This document shows, one piece after another, positions 33,513 to 46,065 of a stretch of DNA of 64,000 nt. A model generated the notes under the pieces. The model saw only the letters and a list, made by a program, of their open reading frames with translations, made no database searches and was not told the origin of the DNA. Within the stretch, counting starts at the first letter, position 1, and each line of letters opens with the position of its first letter. A program made the position numbers and the translations under genes. This DNA comes from Tupaia tana (taxonomy: Eukaryota; Chordata; Mammalia; Scandentia; Tupaiidae), in contig JAKSZU010000004.1 of assembly GCA_026018925.1 (NCBI GenBank), positions 36,971,233 through 37,035,232 on the forward strand, in the 5' to 3' direction.

Positions 33513-35410
33513 TTCTTTTCCTGCATCAACAGTCTGTAGAAATGAGATTCAGACATTGTTCCTCTCCAAACAGATGCCATCCAGAGCCCTGAATGCTTCA
33601 GGTCCCATCTTGGCATGGTCGTAAAACTTCAGCTCCTAAGGGCTCCCGCAGAGTGATATGGCCCATAGGCCAGCCTGTCTCTGTGGGGACCGTATCAGTT
33701 ACCCCAGTGTGAACAAAACAAAATTCTGGGGGCACCTTGCCCCTTTACATTGCTTTCTTAGATGAAGATCATGGCATCTGGTTTGCTGAGAAAGTTGGTC
33801 ACTAAAAAGAAATGTCAAAAGAACAACAACAAAAGAAATGTAAGCAGGAGTTTAAGACAAAGAAAATAACAAAAAGGTAGTGAAAACCATAGCAATCTTG
33901 AATCAGGCAAATAATGTACTTGGCTAAATCACATTTCAGAGATTGAAGTCTGGATCAGTTTGTGTTGCTGCAGTCCCTCTTGAATTTACCAGATAGGAAT
34001 ATCACTCTTGGTAATTTAATTTTGATGGAGCTGGCAGGTATAAATATTTGTGAATCTCCCACTTAAAGCCTAAATTAGATCTCTTTATTTAGAATAAAAA
34101 ATATATTTGAGGATCTCATATTTTATTTTTCCTCCATGTTTTCTGCATTTAAAAAAGAGACCGTACCTAACTGTATGCTCAGCCTAGAGCTGTAATTTTT
34201 GACGATGAGAGACGATAAAACAATTCACTTTATCCAACCAAACAGCACAATAACTTATAGATGTTAATCTCTCATAGCTCGCAGCAGTCTTTTTTACTGT
34301 TCAAGTGACTTATAAAGATCAGCTAGGGACATATATTATATTTGTGCTTCTTTTAAATAGAACATTCAGGAATGTTACTTCTCACAGTTAAAACTGAGTT
34401 GCAATATTCTACAGATACATCACCTAAAGGACAGTAAAGAACAACCTTTGCTCTTTTTCTATGTGCTGAAGGGGAAGAATGTAAATCCTAAAGAGTTTTT
34501 TTGTTTTTTTTTTCTTTTCAAAACCCTCTATCTGGACCTTAGAATCCCTAGTGTCTGTAAATTCATCTTCTTTCTCTCCAAAGATCAAAGTTTAAAAATA
34601 AACTTAATTAAGACTTACTGGTAAGGCAAACTAACATGCATAGGCAAAATTTAGAATCTCTGACACTGTTGAATTTATCCAGAAGGTGTTTTTAAATGAG
34701 CTAGTATTTCATTTGCGAAAGAAAAGGAAGACTCCATTGCTCTGTATTTCTGTTCAAAATTTACTGCTGTTTCACTGGAACAGAAAGGAACAGGTTCTGT
34801 TGAGTTGGCAAATGAGCGTGCTTGAATCAAATAAAGAGAGCAGGCCAGGGAAATCACACTGCTTTCAATACTTTCTTTGCAAAGAGCTTTTTTGGACCAA
34901 GTCCATGACTGCCACAAGAAAATACTGAGTTGCAAGAAGACTGTGAGTGGAGATCAAGTAAGCTGGGGCTTTGTATTAATACACTGTTATGTTACCAATG
35001 TTAATTCGAATCTGAGGCATAGGAATAAACCAAGTAGCTAGTATTCTGTTGTGAACCCCAGTTCCCTTTTCTAGTAAATATTGGGTTTAGAGGTTGTTTC
35101 TTAAAGCTGGCATATAGATCTACCCTTTCCAGTGATTGCAAAATAGCAAATGTGAAAATTCTACATCTTACCTTTGTATCTACATTTTTCTTGTAAACAG
35201 ATATTTTTAAACATGTTTTCTGTTTCTAAAAGAGATTGAAAAATTATAAAAATAATAGAAGTATAAAGCAAAAAAAATTCTCTTGTATGTGGTAAAACAC
35301 TCAAAAAGCACAGTTAAATAAGATAAAGCACAAAGTGACATTTATTATAGGTATAATGAAGCATCTTAGAGACACTCTGATAGGAATGCCTTGTCCAGTG
35401 TCTGAAGTTT
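33513..35410. other. Long unique non-coding stretch
   Basis: Nearly 2 kb free of recognisable repeats. The part 33950-34330 has low-decay character (AGGAATATCACTCTTGGTAA; GACGATGAGAGACGATAAAA) and may be a conserved element. Two overlapping frames near 34675-34935 lack any family likeness. Confidence 0.4.
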
Positions 35411-35428
35411 CAAAGACCAATAGGACTT

Positions 35429-35609
35429 GGAGCCAGCAGATGGCTGACCATGGTTCAAATCCCGGACCTGACCACTGGAAACTCATGTTAGGTGCATGTG
35501 CATGCATGCCGAAGATCCCAGGAGGAGAATGGATGAGAAGGGATTGTGGCATGGCCATCCCCCTGGGGGGAGGTGGGTGGTGATTTCTCACTTTCCCTCT
35601 CACCATCTG

Positions 35610-35642
<33 letters not shown>

Positions 35643-35684
35643 GCAGAGCATACGCACCCTAAGGCAAAAACCTCTATGAAAAAA
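35429..35684 (+). mobile_element. Family A SINE, head deletion
   Basis: GGAGCCAGCAGATGGCTGACC lacks the anticodon-arm region. Target-site duplication AAAGACCARTAGGACT on both sides (left 35413-35427; right 35684-35698). Confidence 0.9.
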
Positions 35685-35737
35685 AGACCAGTAGGACTCA
35701 CATGTGGCTTCTCACTTTTCTCTGCGTTTCTGCTGTG

Positions 35738-36013
35738 TTTTTTTTTTTTTTTTTTTTTTTTTTGAGAGGTTTTTGCTATAGGGTACCTGCGCTCGCCAGA
35801 CAGACAGAGGGAGACAGAGAGATAGAAAGCGAGAAATCACCCCCCAGGGGGGTTGGCCACACTGCAATTCCTTCTCCTCCATTCTCCTCTCGGCATCTTG
35901 GGCACGCACCACACGTGCCTGGCGTGAGTTTTAAGCCACCAGGTCTGGGACACGAACAGTGGTTGACTACATGGGAGTCAAGCAACATAGCCATTACACT
36001 AACTGCTGGTCCC
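35738..36013 (-). mobile_element. Family A SINE
   Basis: Antisense, full length. Target-site duplication TCTGCTGTGTT on both sides. With the copy at 35429 it forms an inverted pair only about 55 bp apart. Confidence 0.95.
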
Positions 36014-36479
36014 TCTGCTGTGTTCTTAACAGTCTTTTGGTAGTCCAGTCTTTTTCAGCCTATGTGACAGAAAGCATGGTCACAAAGCTGCCAAGTTTTA
36101 GAAGTTACAGCTCAGCTAGACAGAAAAAAGCTTACTTATTGTACTTCCTCTTCATTCCATACTTATTTAGGAGGAGACCCATGGACCCAACTTAAGTCAG
36201 TAGCCCACCCATTTGATCATGTATAGTGCAGGTGAGGGTGGAAGACTTTGATGACACGATGCATTTTCTTCCTCTGTATCCAAGTGCATTAGGGGATGGG
36301 GAAGAGGTTCTCAAAGTCACGTAACTGAGCAGACCCTGCAATGGACCCCCCATTTAAAACTGCAGTTCCTCCACCCAGAGATAATTACTGGTAACATTTT
36401 GATTCATTTTCTCCTTATTTCCCTTTCAATAATGCATTTTTAATGTTAAGGTAATTACATTTATAAGCGTTGTTTTTTA
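36014..36479. other. Non-coding stretch
   Basis: Unique sequence, nothing recognised. Confidence 0.4.
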
Positions 36480-36690
36480 AGTTTCTTTCTTTTTTCCATG
36501 AGTGAGAGACAGAGATAGGCAACTCTAACAGGGTTTACACTGCAATCTACCCACAGCTTCAACCAGCCCCAGGTCATGGGCTCACAAATACCCAGCACAT
36601 TTGGAGAGATCTCCAGATGTGAACCTGGAACCCTTCCATGTAGGTCAACTCACAGAGAACTCTGTTATTGCTACAACACCATCTGACCAT
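36480..36690 (-). mobile_element. Family C SINE
   Basis: Antisense: TTCCATGAGTGAGAGACAG, CAACCAGCCCCAGGTCATGG, TGTGAACCTGGAACCCTTCC (B-box complement) and the head complement near CTACAACACCATCTGACC. Confidence 0.75.
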
Positions 36691-36811
36691 CTACATAATT
36701 TTTAACCTTGCTTTTTCCAATTAATAGTTTATTATCCCTCACCCACAGTTTATTTTTACCAGTAACTATAAGGTAAGAACAATAGGTAGCAGGTGGCAAG
36801 GACTATATTCT

Positions 36812-37042
36812 TTAAGTTTTTTTTTCTTCTTTTTCCTGAGAGTACGAGACACAGAGACAAAGAGCAAGAGAAAGAAAGGGACCCTCAACAGGGTCACATG
36901 CCACAGCCTTCCGAGCCAGCCAGGATCACTGGCTTGGGTACACAGTCAACATGGACAAGTCAACCCAGGAACTGAACCCTGATCTTCCATGTGAATCCAT
37001 AACAGAGTGGTATGCCACCTCTGTGCTACTATGGCAGGGCCC
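36812..37042 (-). mobile_element. Family C SINE
   Basis: Second antisense copy about 120 bp on. T-run, GAGAGTACGAGACACAGAG, GAACTGAACCCTGATCTTCC, ending GCTACTATGGCAGGGCCC. Confidence 0.72.
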
Positions 37043-37225
37043 ATAAGAACTTTACATAATCTTTTTCACATTCACAGTGGAATAATAAATCATCATTAGA
37101 ATAATAAATCATCATTAATTTCCCTATTTTACATAAGAAAACATGAAGGAAATGGTATAACTGGTTAATGGGCGCTTTCTAGTCAAATTTCAGAGCTTAG
37201 TCCCTTGAGTTCATGTTCTGTTGCC
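37043..37225 (-). repeat. MIR, antisense, with internal duplication
   Basis: CCCTATTTTACATAAGAAAAC and TTTCAGAGCTTAGTCCC are MIR complement. GAATAATAAATCATCATTA is exactly repeated in tandem (37080-37098 and 37099-37117), a 19-bp replication-slippage event. Confidence 0.65.
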
Positions 37226-38057
37226 CATTTCAAAATGTCCCCATCTTCAGTTTTCTTAAAATTGTAACCAGTAATTATAATATCATTGCTTTCTTTTTCA
37301 ATTCAATACTACAGTGACAAAGAAACATTTGATGTATCCCATTTTGCTATTATTCAGGTAGGCTGGCTCAGCTCAGTTGTTCTCTGAAGTCATTTACCCA
37401 GTAACATCCCTCCTCCTGCCAGGGACTTCCTAGGCACTACTCTTGATTACAGGGACAAAGAGGAGAGGAGGGAAGTGAGCCAAAGCAACTTGCCCCCAAT
37501 TGGGGTGTGCAAACTCTATTCCTCCAGGACACTGGTGAGGTGGTGCTGCTAAGGTAGCTTCTGAACTGTCTCACTTTCCCCCTGGAATCCTTGCTGCTCC
37601 CCACTTTGGCCTGCATGCTAGGCACCCTCACACCGGAGTATTTTCTCTCAGAAACCTCTTTTGTTTCTCCTTCCCATCTATTAATAGCTTCCTTCAGGTA
37701 ATCTTGAGATATAACCTACAGGACCAATGTTCAGTTTTGGGCCAGATTCAAATGATCTACCAGAGCTGAGCTGTTTCCGTGTCCCTAATCATTCAGCAAA
37801 GAAGGCTCTTTGGCCTGAAGATGGACAGGACCTCTAAGGGACGATATGGCCCCAGTTTACACTCCAGCATCTCATTTCATGCAGAGCCCAATGACCAATG
37901 GATGAATAGAGGTGCTCTGGTAACCCTGACAGAGAAGGGAGGAGAAGCAGCAAGAGGGTCAAAGATTTAGTCATGCTGGTGTAACAAGCATTTTTTATCT
38001 AGAAAAAAAAATCCTTTGGGTGGAATAATAATAAGTGATACTGTAAAATGTGGGCCA
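37226..38057. other. Non-coding stretch
   Basis: Unique, more G/C-rich than its surroundings. No gene recognised. Confidence 0.4.
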
Positions 38058-38347
38058 CTTTTATATATATATATATATATATATATTATATTATATATAT
38101 ATATATATATAAAGATGTTTGCCATAAAGCGTGTGCACTCGCTGGAGAGACAGAAATCGAAAGTGAGAAATCATCCCCCGGAGGGTTGGTCACACTGCAA
38201 TCCTTTCTCCTTCATTCTCCTCTCAGGATTTTGGGCCGGTACGTGTATGCGTCTGGCATTAGTTTTAAGCCATCACGTCTGGGACTCGAACAGTGCTTGA
38301 CTACGTGGGAGTCCCGCAATGCAACCATTTCACCACCTGCTGGTTCC
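38058..38347 (-). mobile_element. Family A SINE with (TA)n tail
   Basis: Antisense. The tail side is about 50 bp of TA repeat instead of T. The body is diverged (CATAAAGCGTGTGCACTCGC). Ends CTGCTGGTTCC. Imperfect direct repeat AAARTGTGRG. Confidence 0.88.
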
Positions 38348-40329
38348 AAAGTGTGAGTTACTGTTATAATGACCATCGGTCATTTTACCAGCAGCTGGTA
38401 TGGTTCAGAAATATCGCCGGCAATAATTTGTCATGGATGAAGAAGCTAATAAGGGCTGAGAACTAGATCTAAGTTAGATTGTCTGAAAGGAGCTAGAGTG
38501 GACACAGGTACCCGGCTACTCACAAAGGCAGAGAGTAGGAGTTTATAGATTCACTCATGATCCTTTAGAGACAGTATGATCTTCCAGCTCAGGGACTGGT
38601 TTCTTTTGTCTTTCAATCCCTAGCATGTGAGTGTAAAACGTGTAAGTTAAACCGAAGGGGTAAACATGAGCAAGATTCTGCCTTACAGCACAATTTATAA
38701 TGAATGCATGTACTCCTACCGCCCCTCAGTGCTTTCTTACTTGTCTTCCTCAGGCCAAAAATTTCAGGACTGACCCTCCTTCTTGGTGAGAGATTGCCAA
38801 GTCTTAAATTGAAAGGAAATACTACTTTTCCCCCTGTAACCATAGCATTATATTAATAGTAGTGAAACTGATTAAGTAAATGCAATTTACACTACAAAAA
38901 TTTCCAATTTTTTATTCACATTGAGGTAAGTGGAGGGTAAAAAGATTACAGCCTTTATTTTTGTTTTTAGAGTAACTTGTTTGCAGTCATGTTATTTCTT
39001 TGTTGTCTTTTATATTTTTAGTCTTCCAGTGCCATCACTTCTTACTATAGTATGTAGATTCTAATGAGGTTGTTATAATACTCATCAACTGAAAGCAGGA
39101 TTAGGACAAATTAATGCTTCTTAAGGCAATTTATAATGTTAGTGTCAAGAATTTAGAAACCGAACCCTAATTATTTACACAGATGGCATTTTGCTATCAT
39201 AATTATTTATGAACTACAGGTCACTGAAGATATAAATTAATTTCCCTCCAGTTAAGACCAGCTATTTAAGGCAAATGAAAAACGTTTTCAAAACAGAAAT
39301 TTTTAAATATGTTTAATAGTAGCTTAGTTCTATTGCTGACCTTGTTACTGGCAAGAATCTCAGGAACAGAATCAAGTTTTTGGGTTTTTCTAAACATTTT
39401 ATTAAGTTACTGAGGAATATCATCTGCTTAATTTCTTATAAGATACACAAAGGGGAGGAAACCTATTCTAGGATGTGGTCCCAGCTGTAATGTGAGTCAT
39501 CACCGACAGCAGTTATAATGATAGAGGAATCTATTTATTGCCATTCTCTAAGTCTCACACGATGAAGCCATGCAGAAATTATGTAATTATTCCTCCTGGA
39601 TGGCTCTTCTTATTGGTTTGTAATTACAAAATACTCTTTGAGTGCTTGTGTATCCTGAAATTAAGTCTTCAACATTGTATGAAGAACCATAAGGCTTGAT
39701 CTCAGCGTGTTTATCCTGTTTATATTTGATTTTGCCAATTAATAGTATAGCTTCCTAGGTGTTAAAGTGTGACTTCTTTATCTTTTGTATGGCTTAATTA
39801 CTTAGACTAATTTCAAATAACTCCTAAGGGAAATCTCTTAGGTTGCCAGTCACAGAGTGTATTTTTCCACTACTTACAACTGCTCCCTGTATAAATTAGA
39901 TAGCTGATGTGGTGAATGTCCCATGCCCTCCAGGTGTGCCCCTTCGATGTTACCTGCCATTGTTGAACATTGCTCATAGGTCAGTCTTACAACTCTCTCA
40001 TGTAGGAACCATGAGCAACAGGCGCAGGTTCTCTTACATAAGCTGTTGTTGATACTGGCTGCTTTTACTCGCCCCTCCATCCCAGCTAACAATTTTGAGT
40101 ATGTACCATGCAGCAGACAGTGGGGACAGAGGGATAAATGAGCTTTCAAAGAATTCATGCTATTCCTAGCTAGCTAATTCACATATTTCCAGCTAGCTGG
40201 TGTAGGCAGGTCCCGAGACAAAGGCCCCCATGCAGTTTATTAACATGTGCTTCACTTCTGAAGATTCTTCCATGATGATTACTAAGACAATTATTAGTAG
40301 ATTAACTACATAGATGTAGAAGAGATACT
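38348..40329. other. Long unique non-coding stretch
   Basis: About 2 kb without recognisable repeats, including the candidate element at 39470-39700. Confidence 0.4.
39470..39700. promoter_or_regulatory. Candidate conserved non-coding element
   Basis: Contains ATGTAATTATTCCTCC and the perfect 14-bp palindrome TTTGTAATTACAAA (39617-39630), a paired homeodomain site. Low decay and no repeat likeness. Conservation is inferred. Confidence 0.35.
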
Positions 40330-40447
40330 GATTTATTATGAGACAGTTTTATGCTCAAGACTTTGTTTGCATTATCTCATTTAGGTTTTTCCACAACTCA
40401 TTGAGGTACATAGTATATATACATTTAAAGATAAAATCTGAAACTAG
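40330..40447 (-). repeat. MIR, antisense, left part
   Basis: TTGCATTATCTCATTTAGG, CACAACTCATTGAGGTACAT and AAGATAAAATCTGAAACT. It resumes at 40706 (ACTGAAATTTAAAGAAGGG) after a SINE. Confidence 0.7.
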
Positions 40448-40705
40448 AGGCCAGTAGGTGGTGTGGTAGGTAAGGCACTGGACTTCCACATGGCTGACCA
40501 TGGTTTTAGTCCTGGATTCAACGACTTGAAAATCATGCTGGGCACATGTGTGTACTTGCCCAAAATCCTGAGAGGAGAATGGAAGAGAAGAGACTGTGGC
40601 ATGGCCATCCCACCTGGGGGCATGATTTCTCACTTCCCCTCTCTGTGTGTCTCTCTCTGTCTCTCCCCAGCAAGTGCACATGCGCTGTGGAAGAAAAAAA
40701 AAAAA
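40448..40705 (+). mobile_element. Family A SINE, diverged
   Basis: Starts GAGGCCAGTAGGTGGTGTGG, with a 12-A tail. Inserted in an antisense MIR. Confidence 0.88.
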
Positions 40706-41017
40706 CTGAAATTTAAAGAAGGGACTTACATGCCCAAATTTCTTACCTTACCTACTTTGCCAGCTTACCTTGTTGGAAAAGTCAAGATGTATTTTTTTCT
40801 GTTTTTCTATGCAAAATGAACTGTAACTTTTCCCACAGCCCAATAGTAAAAGGTAGCAGAAAAGGACTGACTCCAAGAACATTATCTAGCCCTGTACAGC
40901 TTCTGTCCCTTTCATGGAACTATGTCATGCTCAGTAACATATGTCAGGATATGACTCTTTAGTCTCTGGACCCCTCATAAGCCTGACACTTTTTCATGTA
41001 TGTTTTATACCTGGTGA

Positions 41018-41020
<3 letters not shown>

Positions 41021-41049
<29 letters not shown>

Positions 41050-41298
41050 GGAGAGGTTTTTGCTACAGGGCGTGTGCGCTTGCCAGACAGAGAGAGACAG
41101 AGAGACAGAAAGCAAGAAATCACCCCCCAGAAGGGATGGTCACACCGCAATCTCTTCTCCTCCATTCTCCTCTCGGGATCTTGGGCACGCACGCGTACGC
41201 GCCTGGCATGAGTTTTAAGCCACCGGGTCCAGGACGCGAACTGCGGTTGACTACGTGGGAATCCAGCGACATAGCCATTACACTAACTGCTGGTTCCC
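41021..41298 (-). mobile_element. Family A SINE, young GGGAACC/GCGTCC type
   Basis: Antisense, about 30 T. B-box complement GGACGCGAACTGC; ends CTGCTGGTTCCC. Perfect 13-bp target-site duplication TACCTGGTGACTC (41008-41020 and 41299-41311). Confidence 0.96.
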
Positions 41299-41434
41299 TA
41301 CCTGGTGACTCTTCAGTCTAGTGATGGTCTTGTCACACAGCAATCTGCGTGCAAGGAATCGCTCATATCTGCTTTTTTCAGAAGGAAGCTTCTGTGAAGC
41401 ATTATTTCTGTCATTATGAATCCAATTCCGTTGT

Positions 41435-41640
41435 TTATTGAAACTATTATTTACTGCTTCTACTACATGCTGGGCAGCTTCATATGTTATCTCCCTTAAT
41501 CTCATTGTAAAATAGATGAGGATAGCAGTTTTCCATAATCTGTGATCATTTGCCAAAGGTTTCATAGGTATTGAGTGGAGTTGCTTAGATTCAGACTCAC
41601 CTGTGTAATTCTAAATCCTATACCAAACTACCCTGAGAAT
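41435..41640 (-). repeat. MIR, antisense
   Basis: TTATTTACTGCTTCTACTAC, ATGCTGGGCAGC and TTGTAAAATAGATGAGGATAG are MIR complement. Confidence 0.7.
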
Positions 41641-41689
41641 CAAGCCAGAGCTTATGTTTACTATGCATCTGCGTCCCACCAGCAGGTAG

Positions 41690-42200
41690 TTTTTAAATGA
41701 ACTATGTTGTGGTATAATTTACATACAAAGGAATACATATGTCATAAGCATGATGCATTTGGTGACATTAAATTAGTTCATATACCCTCCTGTGGTGACC
41801 CCACTCAAGGTGTACCCCGTTTCCATCACCCAGCAAACTGCTTTATGCCTTTTTGCAGTCTCCCCTTCCTCTTACCCCAGGCTAGTATTGATCTGATTGT
41901 TGTCACTATAGATCTGTTTTGCCATATCTACAGATTTATATTTTAAAAAGAGTACAATATGTACTCTATTGTGTTTGCTTTTCTCACTCAACATAAACCT
42001 GTGAGATTCACATGACTGTACTTAGTTGTCCATGTAAGTAATTCATTTTTTTTTATTACTGAATAGTATTCCATTATGTCATTACATCATACTGTCTTTC
42101 CATTTGCCTGCTGATGGGTATAAGGTTGTTTCTTGCTTGGGGCCATTATGAAATAAAGCTTCTCTAAACATTCACATCCCGGTTCCATTGACTCACGGGC
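41690..42200 (-). repeat. Old L1M 3' UTR, antisense
   Basis: TGGTATAATTTACATACAAA, GAATAGTATTCCATTATGTC, CCTGCTGATGGGTATAAGG and GGGCCATTATGAAATAAAGC match the antisense 3' part of old mammalian L1. Confidence 0.75.
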
Positions 42201-43429
42201 ATCGCTATCCCCACACATTTCTCGAACTCTGTATGTGTCTTGAGGGATGTTCCAGTTGCTCTTCACACAAACCTAATCTCATGAAATCTAACATAGACCT
42301 CAGCTAATTTCTGAAACTCATGTTATTTGCAAGTATTTTTCTCTCATCTGTTCGCTTATACACGTATACTGACTGCCCTTTGTATTGTGATATGTCTTTC
42401 CAATTAATTACATTGCTTTGAGGCTCAGTGATCTTTTCACATTCCATGCGAGTCATATTCATCACTCTTTCAGTCAGGCTTCTCAGCTTCAAGCAACTGA
42501 TATCAATCATGGTCCCCTTCAAAAGCAAATGCATTTATGAACAGGATAGTGTAGTTCATATAATCACCAGGAACCTATAGAACAAGTTTTAGCCAATAGG
42601 TTGAAGCAAGTAAAGCCAAGCAACCGCCAGGACCACAGCCAAGGCCAAATCTCAAAACCAGTCTGTTGCTGATACTGTTGTCACAGCTGCTAACACTAGA
42701 CTGTCCATGTCTGCTCCCGATCATAAGACCATAGTTAGTTATGCATATCTCACTTTGCAATACCTGTTCCACTTCCCCTTCGCCTTCAGATGACTGTGCC
42801 TAAGAAACATCTAGTGAGGCCATTGTTTGCACTGGGGTGGAAGTAGTAGAACAGCAGAAATAGGCACCCTATAGGTGTGGATTGGAAGCCCTTGACTTCT
42901 AATTTTGATTTCAAGAGTTGCTTGAGCACTTCTTGATAACAGAGCACAGCCAGACAATGGATGTCTGACTTTAACACTAGGAAGATAAGATAACTATTAA
43001 TGATAGTCATCCTAGGTACATGGTCTCCTGAATCTCTTATGATGTGAACACGACATTACATGATTTATGAATTGAGTCTCCCCTAATCTTAAACACTAGC
43101 CAGATGCAATTTTATGCTTGTGTAAAAAGCATGGTTTTCTCCAGGCAAACATACTAGACATTCCAAGTCCATTCTCTCTCCCAAAATTCTAGATAATTCA
43201 TACCTTCATTTCCCCTTACACCTCAAACCTCCCTGCCTATTCCCACTCTCAGTTGATGATTCTTCTTTCTAACTCATTGAATAAATTGGAGCAATTAAAA
43301 GGAGACCTCCACAAATTCTCAGTTACTAGCATCTGCACTCAAATAGTCAACCTTCCCGCCTAGAGATGAATTGTCTTCACTCCTCTGTAAATGCTTCTAT
43401 GTATTGGAATAAATGATCTTGGTTTATCG
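42201..43429. other. Non-coding stretch
   Basis: Unique sequence. Possibly an unclassified old repeat near 42470-42560. No gene recognised. Confidence 0.4.
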
Positions 43430-43595
43430 ATAATAATCTGTGTTAGGTTCTATGCAGGAATCATCTCATTTAATCCTCTCAGCAACATTTTTACATAGGT
43501 ACTTTAGCCTTGATTTGTAAGTAAAGAAACTTAGAAGAGCTTGTAACTTCTTCAACATTCTACAACTAATACAAATACTGAGCAGATTTGCTTAA
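43430..43595 (-). repeat. MIR, antisense
   Basis: ATCATCTCATTTAATCCTCTC, ACATAGGTACTTTAGCC and GTAAGTAAAGAAACTTAG are MIR complement. Confidence 0.8.
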
Positions 43596-45290
43596 TTACA
43601 AAAGATAGCTTCAGAAGCTTTTATCTCAGCTTTGTCACCTCCTTTAGCATATGTTAGAATGTAGCGCTGCTGTAAAGCAATCCTTCATTCCATGGTAAAT
43701 GATGAGACTTTAGTTTGCATCTCAGCTGGTGACTAGTTTATCCAATGGGAAATCTGATGGATTGACTCCTTGAGATCCTGTGTGCCCAGTGCTGTCAGAG
43801 GCTTCTCTTGGCTCCCATCACTGGACATAGAGTATTTGAAAGTACAGCAGAGACTCCCTTGAATTTCCTCGAATTTCCCTTCCCTTTCATGTAGTAGTGA
43901 CTATCATCCACAGCCTATGAAAATGTTCGGATTAGTACCTTAGTCTCCTCTTCAAATAAATAAATAAATGATGGAAATATATTATCACAAGTGGTTCAGC
44001 CACTAGGAAAATTCCTTTTCCCCTTGGTCTTTCATGGCCATGCCTGGCTGATCTCTCATTTTTCATGGCAAAGAAATCCATTCACGGTTGGATTTGGGAT
44101 AGAAACCTACTATTCATTATGACAAAATCAGGACCTAAAATCATCTCAGTTGATTCAGGCAACCCAAGGCAAACTAAATGAACCTGGAACTGTCCTTCTC
44201 CCCGAATAGAGCCAGGCTTGAACAAATAGCTAGCAATGGGAAAGTCAGGAGCAAGAATTAGATACCCCTGCCAGAGAACCACTAGTACTGGAGTGCAGCA
44301 GGGTTAATAGGTGAACAGCAGTATGTAGGAATGAAGAAAAGTCTAGACTGTAGTAACAGGCAGTATAAACTTGCTGTGACAGATGAGGGAAAGTTTAGCA
44401 TGAGGTAATGGGGTGTTTTGACAGGCAGACAGAGCCTGGGCGGTGGAAAGCACCACAGAAGCAGTATATAAATTCAGAGACAGAAAACCTTGGCGTTCTC
44501 AACAAGTAGCAGGTCATAGGCAACAGTTCCATGAAGAGGTTACAGCATGAGCCAATACCAGGAAATATTTTCAGTCTAGAGGCTGATAGTTTCTACAGTT
44601 AGTGAAGAACATGGGTTTTCTAGGATGGCACTTAAGAGAAAATCCTGAGACTGGAGATAGTAGAAGGAGAGAAGAGCCCACAATAATATAATGTAAAGAG
44701 CACTGGCTTGATGTTGGAATTCCTGGTTTCTAGGCTTGGTGTACTAGAAAGAGGAAGAAGAGCACTCCAGTAGCTCTGACTCCACACAAAGGTTGACATT
44801 AGAACTTAGAGAGGAGGTAAGAGTTATCTGCTGGCCAGATGACATTAATATTCTACCTACAACTGTACCAGGGCATAAATTTTTTTGGGCGGGGGGGGGG
44901 TTCCAAAGAGCGGTATTGTGCTTTCTAAACATAGAAGTCTTCAGAGACTAGAGATTGGATTTAGGTTGAGCGTGCCCTGGAAAAACAATGGAGTACATTC
45001 ATATAGACACTAGCTTATGAGCATGAGCCAGAGAGAGGTCAAGGAGAGCTCTCTGATCCATAACTAGCCAGTTACCTAAGTATATCTGTGCCTCCCCTGT
45101 TCTTCCCAGCATCTCCCCAATTCCAGAGGAGATAGACTTTGAAAGAAGAGGTGAAGAGGTGATGCAACACTAGACTCTGCATCCCATCTCCTGCAGTGCT
45201 GGAGTGGAAAGAGAGGTAAAAGAACAAATAGCCTTGCTAGCGATAAGGAGGAGAATGGGCATTTAATATGGAATTGATGTTTTGTACTTC
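43596..45290. other. Long non-coding stretch
   Basis: No clear SINE, L1 or gene. A run of G lies at about 44889-44900. 44290-44520 might be a decayed LINE-2 or LTR but I cannot assign it. Confidence 0.4.
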
Positions 45291-45569
45291 TTTTTTTTTT
45301 TTTTTTAGAGGTTTTTGCTATAGGGAACATGTGCTCGCCAGAAAGACAGAGAGAGAGAGAGAGACAGAAAGTGAGAAATTCCTCCTCCCCCCCCCCCCCG
45401 GGGGGGGATGGCCACATTGCAATTCCTTCTCCTCCATTCTATTCTCAGGCTCTTGGACATGAACACACATGTGCCCAGCATGAGTTTAAGACACCAGGTC
45501 CAGGACTCAAACTGCGGTCGACTACATGGGAGTCCAGCGACATAGCCATTTGTGCCAACTGCTGGTCCT
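45291..45569 (-). mobile_element. Family A SINE
   Basis: Antisense. A C-run plus G-run (about 45387-45407) inflates the junction between the C/T stretch and body. TTGTACTTCT occurs on both sides (45282-45291; 45578-45587). Confidence 0.93.
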
Positions 45570-45659
45570 GGCATGAATTGTACTTCTAAAACCAAAAGTG
45601 CCTGTGAAGCTATGGGCTCTGTCTAGGGTATTTTTAAATTATCACCGCAAAAAGTTATA

Positions 45660-45863
45660 TGTGGTGGTTAATTTTATGTATCAATTTGACTGGCCTACTG
45701 AGTGCCCAGATAACAGACTAACATTATACTAGGTTTGTGAGGGTATTTCTAAATGAGATTAACATTATAATTGGTAGATTGAGTAAAGCAGTTTGCTCTC
45801 TCCAGTGTAAATGGATCTCATTTCTGGTTGATTCTGTTTCTCTGGAGAACCCAGGCTAACACA
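45660..45863 (+). mobile_element. LTR-type repeat, internally deleted
   Basis: Starts TGTGGTGGTTAATTTTATG, continues with TCAATTTGACTGGCC, and ends GGAGAACCCAGGCTAACACA. TG...CA ends with the flanking words TTATA/GTATA fit a solo retroviral-type LTR. The usual middle part is missing. From memory this belongs to a common mammalian LTR group; family not named. Confidence 0.55.
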
Positions 45864-46065
45864 GTATATTTGAAGAAAGCAATTAGAAAAAAAAATATTT
45901 TTAATTTACCTTCAGCAGAGTTTGGATTTTGCAATAAACTGGATACATTAATGTTATAAAGTGGTACCACAGTACTCAAATATGAATATTCCACTCCACT
46001 TCTGAATTTTCTCTATTACTTTTGTAGATTCCATGCCAGTACATCTAGCCAGTCTTTAAATATAA

